Positions 1 to 8,600 of a DNA stretch of 64,000 bases are shown one piece after another; the stretch's first letter is position 1; every line of letters begins with the position of its first letter. The notes under the pieces are model-generated. The model was not told where the DNA came from. It saw only the letters and a program-made list of their open reading frames with translations, and made no database searches. The translations under genes were made by a program, and so were the position numbers. Source of the DNA: Agapanthus africanus (lineage: Eukaryota; Streptophyta; Magnoliopsida; Asparagales; Amaryllidaceae); assembly GCA_030015575.1 (NCBI GenBank), contig CM057340.1, forward strand, positions 754,051,632 to 754,115,631, in the 5' to 3' direction.

Positions 1-770
1 GCCGCGGTTGTCTCTAGATTGTTGGTGAACCGTCGAGACTTGGAACTAGGGACTTTACCATGGCTCCGTTGTTGGTGTCGCGTCTGCATCCTTTTGGAGG
101 AAGAGCGCTGGGGTGACATCGCGTCTGCTGTATCGAGACGAACGTCGAGGTGGTCTCTAGGTTGTTGGTGAACCGTCGAGACCCGGAACTAGGGACTTTG
201 CCATGGCTCCGTTGTTTTGTGTCGCGTCTGCAGCCTGCTGGGGAAAGAACGCTGGGGTGACATCGCGTCAGCTGTATCGAGACGAATGTCGAGGTGGTCT
301 CTAGGTTGTTTGTGAGCCGTCGAGACTTGGAACTAGGGACTTTGCCATGGCTCTGAGGTTAATTGTCGCGTCTGAATCCTGCTGGAATGAGGAGGAATGC
401 TGTTGTGGGTCTCCAAGCTGTAGATGTGGCCGTCGAGACTTGGAACTAGGGACTCTGCCGTGGCTCCGAGATTGATTGTCGTGTCCGAATCCTGCTGGAA
501 TGAGGAGGAACACCGTTGTGGGTTTCTAGGCTGTAGATGTGGCTATCGAGACTTGGAACTAGGGACTCTGTCGTGGCTCCGAGATAGTCTTTAGGCTGTC
601 TGTGAGCCTTCGAGATTTGGAACCAGGGGACTGCCATGGCTCCATTTGTTGACGTCGTATCTGTTTCTGGTTGGAACAAGAAGGAACGCCATTGTTGATC
701 TCTAGTTTGTAGATGTTGTCGTCGAGACTTGGAACTCGGGACTCTGCCATGGCTCCATTTTGCTGACGTC
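1..770. repeat. Degenerate tandem repeat, period mostly 112-145 bp (element E noncoding)
   Basis: The phrase GAGACTTGGAACTAGGGACT recurs near 38, 175, 322, 435, 548 and 724, with a worn copy near 612. Each is followed by a CCATGGCTCCG-like segment and a GAATCCTGCTGGAATGAGGA-like segment. Spacing varies from about 65 to 145 bp, so units have gained and lost pieces. The same family reappears at 34,260-34,560 beyond element A. Open frames here are by-products of the repeat; I see no gene. Confidence 0.85.
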
Positions 771-1900
771 GTATATTCCTGCAGAGACACTGATTTCTCC
801 GCGGGTTGACGCGAATCGAGATGCTCTCGTAAAGGACGTTGATTTCCCTGAATCGAGGTTTTTTCCAAGGACACTGATTTCCCTGGGGTTGAGACGAATC
901 GAGGTATTCCTGCAAAGACACTGATTTCTCTGCGGGTCGACGCGAATCGAGATGCTCTCGTCAAGGACGCTGATTTTCCTGAATCGAGGTTTTTGCCAAG
1001 GACACAGATTTCCTCGGAGTTGAGACGAATCGAGATATTCCTGCAAAGACACTGATTTCTCTGCGGGTCGACATGAATCGAGATGCTCTCGTCAAGGACG
1101 CTGATTTCCCTGAATCGAGGTTTTTGCCAAGGACACTGATTTCCTCGGAGTTGAGACGAATCGAGATATTCCTGCAAAGACACTGATTTCCTTGCGGGTC
1201 GACTCGTCAAGGACGCTGATTTCCCTAAATCGAGGTTTTTTCCGAGGACACTGATTTCCTCGGAGTTGAGACGAATCGAGAGATTCCTGCAAAGACACTG
1301 ATTTCCATGCGGGTCGACGCGAATCGAGATGCTCTTGTCAAGGACGTTGATTTCCCTGAATCAAGGTTTTGCCAAGGACACTGATTTCCTCAGGGTTGAG
1401 ACGAATCGAGAGATTCCTGCAAAGACACTGATTTCCTTGCGGGTCGACGCGAATCGAGATGCTCTCGTCAAGGACGCTGATTTCCCTGAATCAAGGTTTT
1501 TTGCCAAGGACACTGATTTCCTCGGAGTTGAGACGAATCGAGAGATTCTTGCAAAGACACTGATTTCCTTGCGGGTCGACGCGAATCGAGATGCTCTCGT
1601 CAAGGACGCTGATTTCCCTGAATCGAGATTTTTGCCAAGGACACTGATTTCCTCGGAGTTGAGACGAATCGAGAGATTCCTGCAAAGACACTGATTTCCT
1701 TGCGGGTCGACGCGAATCGAGATGCTCTCGTCAAGGACGTTTATTTCCCTGAATCGAGGTTTTGCCAAGGACACTGATTTCCTCAGGGTTGAGACAAATC
1801 GAGGTATTCCTGCAAAGACACTGATTTCCATGCGGGTCGATGCGAATCGAGATACTCTCGTCAAGGACGCTGATTTCCCTGAATCGAGGTATTTGCCAAG
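771..1900. repeat. 131-bp tandem array, about nine copies
   Basis: The anchor GCGGGTCGACGCGAATCGAG starts near 801, 932, 1063, 1194, 1309, 1439, 1571, 1702 and 1832, giving a period of 130-132 bp; one unit is 115 bp because about 16 bp were lost near 1,200. Each unit holds three related sub-units of about 44 bp, each with a CAAGGACACTGATTTCC-like core followed by GAATCGAG. The array stops at CCAAG (1,896-1,900), the target duplication of element A, and resumes at 33,929. Confidence 0.93.
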
Positions 1901-2784
1901 TGTTGGGGTCAAAATTTGCACCCCGGGTTGACCGAGTCAAAGTCAAGGTCAACCCCAAAGCTAGGTAGGTCCAAGCCCAGGTCAAGCGGGCCCATGCCCA
2001 AGTCGAGCCCGCGGCCAGCCTCCTCCATGCTAAAATATAGATCATGTAATAAATAATTTTCATGTAATTTTTTATACATGAATGTATGCAAAATGGGCAT
2101 AAAGCCAAATTTTTGTAAGCCCATGGCTTATGTGCAAAAATAAAATGGCACATGAGCCATGAGATAGGCAAAAATGCCATTTTTGTAAAGCCCAAGGGGC
2201 TATATGTAAATATGTAAGCCTATATAAGGCAAAATGATGATGAATAAAGTAACACTTTTCATTCCCCCAAAAATAGGGTTCTTTGTGCCTCCTGCCCCTT
2301 CTCCAAGGTTCTAAACCTTCTCATTTCTTTGAATTAAATCAAGAGTTTTACTCTTCCTTTTTCAAAACTAAATAGTTTTCCACCACAAAACCCATTAAGG
2401 GGAACTCAGATCTGCCATCAGATCTCAAAAAAAGAGAGATTTTGACATTTCACATCCCTTGATCTTCAAGATCCAGCAAACAACAGGAGGAAGAAGAAGA
2501 ACCCCTTCCATTAACCCCAAAACATATTCAGGAGTCCAACTCCTCTCTGATTCCTCTTTTGAGAAATCTTTTTTCGAGGCTAAAAGCCTCTTATCCTCGC
2601 CGGCGCGCAGCGCTCATGCGCAAAGCGCCCACGTGCCGACACGTGGCGCGCGCGTTTGCGCTCAAGCGCGCAGTGCAGGTGCGCAAAGCGCCCGCGTGCC
2701 GACACGTGGCGCGCGCGCGCTTGCGCACCTGCGCGCAGCGCTCTTGCGCAATGCGCCCGCGTGCCGACATGTGGCGCGCGCGCG
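1901..2784 (+). repeat. Element A 5' LTR, left part
   Basis: Matches 32,379 onward base for base with scattered substitutions. It contains a TATATAAG promoter box at 2,221-2,228, a chain of short perfect hairpins (for example AAGGTT-CTA-AACCTT at 2,305-2,319 and GAGGCT-AAA-AGCCTC at 2,576-2,590), and a GC-rich repeat carrying GACACGTGGCGCGC-like units from about 2,600. Element B enters at 2,785 after GCGCG. Confidence 0.95.
2221..2228 (+). promoter_or_regulatory. TATA box of element A 5' LTR
   Basis: TATATAAG sits about 320 bp into the LTR and is preserved at 32,699-32,706 in the 3' LTR. Transcription probably starts about 30 bp downstream, which would mark the U3/R border. Position and sequence are visible; the start site is inferred. 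Confidence 0.6.
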
Positions 2785-2849
2785 TGTTCCCCCAATCAGA
2801 GCAAGGCTCTGCTTAAATTTTGAAAATTCAAATTTTGAAGCAACGCATC

Positions 2850-3240
2850 AGTTCCCGTGCGCTGCGCGCAACGCGCCACGTGTCAGAAGTTGACACGGCA
2901 GCAACGCATCAGTTCCCGTGCGCTGCGCGCAACGCGCCACGTGTCAGAAGTTGACACGGCAGCACAACGCCCAAAGCGGAACGTCAAATCAGTGCAAGGC
3001 TCTTTAAAAAACATAAGCAACGTTCAACTGCGCAAGCGCACGGCAGCGCGATACGTGTCTGCGCAGTTGCGCAAGCACAACTGCGCAAGCGCACGGCACT
3101 GCGCGACACGTGTCTGCGCAGTTGCGCAAGTGCACCGCTGCGCGACACGTGTCTGCGCAGTTGCGCAAGCACTGTTGCGCAAGTAGTTGCGCAAGCACTG
3201 TTGCGCAAGCCTTCCACTGCGCGACACGTGTCATTCATTG
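2850..3240. repeat. GC-rich repeats with G-box palindromes in U3 of LTR B
   Basis: Units combine GCGACACGTGTCTGCGCAG with GTTGCGCAAGCAC-type segments. GACACGTGTC is a 10-bp palindrome containing the G-box core CACGTG, which plant bZIP and bHLH factors are known to bind. A second block lies at 3,875-4,045; equivalents in the 3' LTR are at 23,985-24,215 and 24,850-25,085. Binding here is inference. Confidence 0.75.
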
Positions 3241-3403
3241 GGGAGTTGCGCAGAAACAGAATGAAAATTTAATGAAATCTTTTCTGTTCTTTCCAAAACC
3301 AGAAGATTTTCTTCTGCCTTTGGATCAAAGATCCAGCGGTGGGAAAATTCCCAAAATCACTCAGAAAAGATCTTGTTAACAAATTCAACAAATTTGTGAG
3401 CAC

Positions 3404-3411
3404 TATAAATA
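3404..3411 (+). promoter_or_regulatory. TATA box of LTR B (5' copy)
   Basis: TATAAATA in the context GAGCACTATAAATAGG, preserved at 24,385-24,392 in the 3' LTR. It lies about 620 bp into the LTR, a usual U3 length, and probably drives the genomic RNA. Confidence 0.75.
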
Positions 3412-4614
3412 GGACCCCAGACCTCATTCAATGGGCATGAACTGGAATAAGCGACTTCTAGCAACAAAAAAAAAAGAGAACTCTTGGAGATTATTCAAGA
3501 ACAAGAAAAAGAAGAAAGGTAAAAACCTTTTTTTAAGAGAAAAATCTCTGAAGAACAAAGGATTTAAAAAAAAAGGGAAATAAATGAAAATAAATAAATA
3601 GTGCCTTGCACTTGTTATGAACCCTTGGTTCTGTGAAATCAGGGAAAACAGGAAGAAAAACTTGTTTTCCTTTGATCCAAATTTAGATCAAAAGTGCTAT
3701 GCACTTTTGTTCTTAAATTTGAAAAATTCTTGATGTTCTGCACAAATGCAACCCATTATTTAAAAGGGCCTGGCCCAAATCAAATTGCAAAATAATAAAG
3801 GGGCAGAGCCCTGTTTGGATTGATTTTCTAGTCGGGCAAAGCCCAAAATAAATAAAAATTTTTGGACTTAACGTATCTGCGCAGTTACGCAAGCACTGTT
3901 GCGCCCGTTGCGCAAGTGCACAACTGCGCGACACGTGTCTGCACAGTCGCGCAAGCACCGTTGCGCAAGTGCACAACTGCGCGACACGTGTCTGCGCAGT
4001 CGCACAAGCACCGTTGCGCAAGCCTTCCACTGCGCGACACGTGTCACCTCCACGAGCGCTTGCGCTCTTTAATTGCGCAAAGCACCTGACAAGCCGTGTG
4101 GGGCACTGTCAGAGTATTAAATGCAATGCATTATTAAGGGGCAGAGCCCAATCAAAGGTCAAATGGACCAAATAGAAGTACTGCACATTATTTTAAAAAG
4201 GCAGAGCCTAATCAAAAAGTCTAAACAGACCAAAAATAATGCTATGCATTGTTTAAAGGGCAGAGCCCAATTGAGAGGTCCAATAGACCAAAAACAATGC
4301 TCTGCATTATTCTAAAAAGGGCAGAGCCCAGTCAATGGCCTGAAGTAATGCTATGCATTATTCTAAAAAGGGAGAAAGCCCAAACAAAGGCCTAATAGGC
4401 CAAATGCAAACAAAATGTGAACATTTTTAACTGGACTTAGCCCAATTCTGGCCGTAAGTCCTTAAATTAAATTGACTGAGCACAGCTGCTCTCCTAAATC
4501 AATTCACGACCGGTTCAAGGGTACATCTCCGAACTCTTTTGACATCCATCGTTGTAATTCCTCAACGACGTCAGAGAGGTGACGGGTCCCAACGACCACA
4601 CACCCATATGGACT

Positions 4615-4795
4615 GCGGGGTCCTTAAACTCGTGGACCGAAACGTCCTTAAACTAATATCGGACCGAAACGTCCTTAAACTAATATCGGACCGAAACGTC
4701 CTTAAACTAATATCGGACCGAGACGTCCCTAAACTAACATCGGACCGAGACGTCCCTAAACTAACATCGGACCACCACGTCCCTAAACTGGCGCA
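4615..4795. repeat. 27-bp tandem repeat in LTR B with GGAC-N6-GTCC hairpin core
   Basis: About seven copies of a unit of the form ATCGGACCGAAACGTCC plus TTAAACTA. The arms GGAC and GTCC are constant while the six bases between vary (CGAAAC, CGAGAC, CACCAC). The same unit occurs after integrase at 15,040-15,110, in the 3' LTR at 25,660-25,830, and in diverged reverse form in LTR E at 42,865-43,140. Confidence 0.85.
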
Positions 4796-5244
4796 ATAGA
4801 GCCCAAATGCTTTTTTATCGGATCTAAACGGTCCCGTTAAGTTGATCTTAGTCTTAAACTGGACTAACGTATCCTTAACAAACGTTTAAGTTGATCTTAG
4901 CCTCAAACACAGCTAACGTATCCTTAAATATTCAAATGGATTATAAAACTCCCAATCAACTCTGGTCCGAGGGTACATCTCCGAACTCCTTTGATATCCA
5001 TCGTTGTAATCCTTCAACGACGTCAGAGAGGTGACGAGTCCCGATGGCTATACATTAAATTAATCACTACGTTGAGTTGATCTTAGTCTAAAACAGGACT
5101 AACGTATCCTTGACGAAAGTTTAAATTGATCTTAGCCGCAACGCGACTAATGCATCCTAAAACTGAAAACACCAAACCCAAATCTAAGTAAATACGGATT
5201 TGGACTAATCCACGTCCTACGGACGACGGCATTACTCAGTCTCC

Positions 5245-5261
5245 GTATACAATCCACGGGC
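5245..5261 (+). promoter_or_regulatory. Recurrent motif GTATACAATCCACGGGC in U5 of LTR B
   Basis: The 17-mer recurs in the 3' LTR (26,284-26,300), B noncoding (15,968-15,984; 16,691-16,707), A noncoding (29,976-29,992; 30,601-30,617), E noncoding (34,609-34,625 and 35,382-35,398, minus strand), solo LTR B (40,048-40,064, minus) and LTR E (42,617-42,633, minus), with one to three changes in some. Function unknown to me. Confidence 0.7.
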
Positions 5262-5321
5262 AACCACAAACAAAACAAACACACACGACACGAAGTGAAA
5301 TTCTGGAGAAGGAGAAAGTTG

Positions 5322-5411
5322 TTACCGCGATGCGGTAGCGTAATTAACTGCAGGGGCTTACGCCTGCAGGGAAGAGCGTCCCCATAATCAAAAACCCCTC
5401 ATCCTGAGGGG
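5322..5411 (+). promoter_or_regulatory. Three consecutive hairpins in U5 of LTR B, upstream of the primer binding site
   Basis: TACCGC-GAT-GCGGTA (5,323-5,337), CTGCAGG with CCTGCAG (5,348-5,354 and 5,363-5,369), and CCCCTCA-TCC-TGAGGGG (5,395-5,411). Element A keeps the second as CGGCAGCT/AGCTGCCG (27,046-27,069) with different bases, and LTR E keeps the first and third. Such U5 structures often help reverse transcription start or packaging; that role here is inference. Confidence 0.65.
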
Positions 5412-5581
5412 GAATCTGACGAAGTCTGCTACATCGGCCGCATCCGTCTAAACCTCCGATCCACGGTGCCATAAATCAACTTGGTATCTTCGGAGAGGTA
5501 GACGGATAAAACCAAATAGCATCTGCCCCGAACCCCAGGCACGGACGCCCCAAAGTCCAGGCCGCCGTTCATAGGGGAACA

Positions 5582-5605
5582 GATTCTGGCACGCCCGGTG
5601 GGACC
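5582..5605 (+). promoter_or_regulatory. Primer binding site of element B
   Basis: GATTC follows the LTR end and then TGGCACGCCCGGTGGGACC. The TGG complements a tRNA 3' CCA. The same 24-nt segment follows the LTRs of A (27,189-27,212) and, with one change, E (42,269-42,292, minus). I could not assign the tRNA from memory. Confidence 0.85.
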
Positions 5606-5666
5606 TTTTCCTCTTTCCACTCCACACTTCGTGTGTCGTCTTCGCGAACCAATCGCGGTTTGTTAA

Positions 5667-8600
5667 ATGGTTGCCTACGGATTTCAAGTTGCTAAGATTT
5701 GGTCTTTTGTCTGGCGCAGAACTCAAGCATCCATGGATTCTAACTGCACCAACTCCGCGAAGTGCCGCTGCAACGGACGCTCCACCTCACCGGGAGGCGT
5801 AGCATATGGGCCCCAAGCGGCTTCCTTCCTTACTCTGCCGGTAGACCAAGTGACCCAAGCCACCACCGGCTTGTTCTTCGGGACTATGATCCCACCTGCA
5901 AGCTTTTCTGCACCAATACCTGCGCCGGAAGTGGGTAAAAAGTCGGTCTTCAACCGGCTCACTGTTTCGACAACCTCTGTTGACAGGTCGCCCGCTACTA
6001 AACCGACAGCCTCCGTTTTCACCAAGCTAGGTCAGAACTATAAAGTGGTTGTCCCAAAGAGGGCAACGGCCGCTGCTTCGAAAGTCATTAAACCGGCCTC
6101 TCCCATCAGAGGGTCGGTCTTCACAAGATTGACGGTTCACACTCCTCCCCCAGCTGGTCAAAAGGCATCAGTCTTCGACAGGCTGACATCGGCAGTTACC
6201 CCACACTCAAACAAGGGGCAACAAAAAACCATCTCGATTTCCGAGCCAGTCCCAACGGCTCGTCGTGCGCGACGTCGCCATTGGCGACGAGTGAGGAAAG
6301 CAGGGGGCAACTCCCCCTCAGGGATAACTCCACCCGCTCCAATGGTGAAAGTCAATGCTGCTGTTCCGACTGGGAACATCTTTGAACTACTGAGGAGAGT
6401 GCGTAAGAACTCTCCAACCGCTACCTTGAAAAGATCTCCTCCACCTGCGGAGAGAGTTCCAGAAACAAAACAAGAACAGCCCCCTCAACGGCTATCGTCA
6501 AAGATATACAAGGTTTGGCGGAGGGTTCAAGACTCTGTGATTGACCCAGATCACTTTCGTCGCCAGAAAAAGGCAAAGGTGGAAAAGAACAAAAACCGCC
6601 CCATTAAACAGCAGGGGGCAACAAATGCTAGGATGCCCACTTCAACGGCTCCTTCAACCTCAATGGTCCACAAAAGAAAAAGGCCAGAGAAAGCTCCTGT
6701 GACACTGACAAAGTTTAAGAGCGGTGAACCTAAACGCCCCAAGTCAGGGGGCATAATAGTTCATACGGTCTATATGGCTTCTGGAAAGGAAGAAAGTCGT
6801 ACTTCTACGGGTCACCGACCGCTTACCCGGTCAGTGACCAAGGCTCAGGAGCAGCAACAAAAGCTCCAGGAGATGATGACTACAATGGCTGCACTCACGG
6901 AGCCAAAAGAGAATCCTGGGACGTCCTTAGATGAACGCCAAGAAGAAGAGACCGACGCCGAGTTCCTTCGCCGAGTACTGGAAAAGAGGGACAAAGAGGC
7001 TGCTGAACAAGCGGCCAATATACAGCGTATGGGCCTCCTCTTCCAGGACATGATAGGGATGATGATACAACAAGATCCCCCGACTGAAGAACCCCCGATT
7101 GTCCTTGGGGATGATAGGGGAGAGACATCAAACCCTCAGCCCGTTCTATCAACGGCTAAAGAGGATACAATCTCTAAGACTGATCTGGACGAATATATAG
7201 CCCAGCAAATAAAGGTTCATCACGCGGCCGAAGCAGCCGGCCACGTCGTACAAACGGGGCGACCGTATCCAGGCTGGTATGACCAAATCAAGTACCCGCC
7301 AGGTTACACAATTCCCAAGTTTCATGTCTACAAAGGGACCGGCAATCCCCATCAACATATTGCCCAATTCAGGGCGCTTTGTGGTAACACCGGCGGCGAC
7401 GACAAGCTTTTGCTTCGCCAGTTTGTTGGAAGCTTATCAGACACGGCGTTTGAATGGTATTCTGAGCTTCCCAACGACTCTATTAAAACCTTTGCGGAGA
7501 TGGAGCTGCTCTTCACCCAACGTTTTGCAAGTGCCAGTGAGCGTATCCCGATGACGGCGCTGATTAACGCCAGGGTAAAACCCGGCGAGACATGGGTTCA
7601 GTACGCTATACGGTGGCGTAATCTATGGTCGAAGTGTGAACAGCGCATAGAAGAAGCCCCTGCGGTGGGAATGTTTGTTGGAACCCTCGATCCACAAGCA
7701 ACCATTTCACAGTTTATGATGTTCTTCAAGCCGACTTCCTTCCAGGCTTTGATCGACAAATTAGCGCAGATGGACCAGATGGGCCATAAACCCCCTCTCC
7801 CGAAACCGGACTCCCGAAACGATAAAGGAAAGGGAAAAGCGATCATTGTCGCTAATGCCCAACAACAACCGAGCGACTCGAAGCCGGTTGCTCGTCCAAA
7901 CAATACACGCCCATACGTACCCCTTGAGGACAGGATGGGACGCCCTTACTCTTTCCCCCGTGATAAAACGAGGAGGCTATTCGAGCTGGCGCTGCGCAAC
8001 AGACTCATAAATCTGCCAGATCCAAAACGTCCGTTGCAACCGAACGACGCCAACGAGCCCAATTACTGCCCTTATCATCGAGTGCTAGGCCATCCGATTG
8101 AGGATTGCTACGTTTTCAAGAATTGGCTTGAGAACCAGTACCGTCAGGGCAAATTTGCGCTATCTGACAAATGGAAGGTGAATCCTCCGCAGCCCCACAC
8201 CTCTAAGGGGACGAATACGCCGGGGGCAACATGCTCCGTTATTGAAGAAACTCCCTGGGAGGTTGTATTATCAGCCAAAACGAGGAGAATGCTAAATGAT
8301 CTTCAGACCTGTCCAGCGGTCAAGTGGAAGAACCCCTTGGAACCGCAGGTTATTGAGGGGATGTTGAAGCCACGACCGACTCCGAAGACCGATGGTGGTA
8401 GTTCAAGCGCTCATAGTCATCCGTCAAAATCTTCGAAAAAGAAGAAGAAGAAATCTAAGAAGCCCATGAAGCCTGGCGACAAGCGCACGGACTTACAAAA
8501 GCAAATCGACGCCCTGGATGAGTACAACCAAAAGGCGCGGACTCCCACTACGCTCCAAGATTTCCTTGATCACGTCTTCCAAAAAGAAGATGAGGGAGAA

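Larger units (their letters stand above)
2785..5581 (+). repeat. Element B 5' LTR (2,797 bp)
   Basis: Near-identical to 23,894-26,620. It holds a U3 with GC-rich, G-box-bearing repeats, a TATA box at 3,404-3,411, a second block of GC-rich repeats, repeats with GGGCAGAGCCC, a 27-bp repeat array, and a structured 3' end. It is longer than the 3' LTR mainly because of one extra tandem copy of about 60 bp near 2,850-2,960 that carries GCGCCACGTGTCAGAAG. Reading frames across the GC-rich repeats are not genes. Confidence 0.96.

Noticed and set aside
446-1931. Long overlapping frames on both strands in the tandem arrays (up to 254 codons)
   Set aside because: They repeat the array unit in translation, have no domain and exist in several frames at once because the unit lacks stops.
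2459-3240. Frames rich in Arg, Ala and Cys in the GC-rich LTR repeats (also 23,929-25,214, 32,937-33,598, 37,873-38,318)
   Set aside because: Translations of G-box repeat units; they recur in all LTR copies and frames without conservation at protein level.
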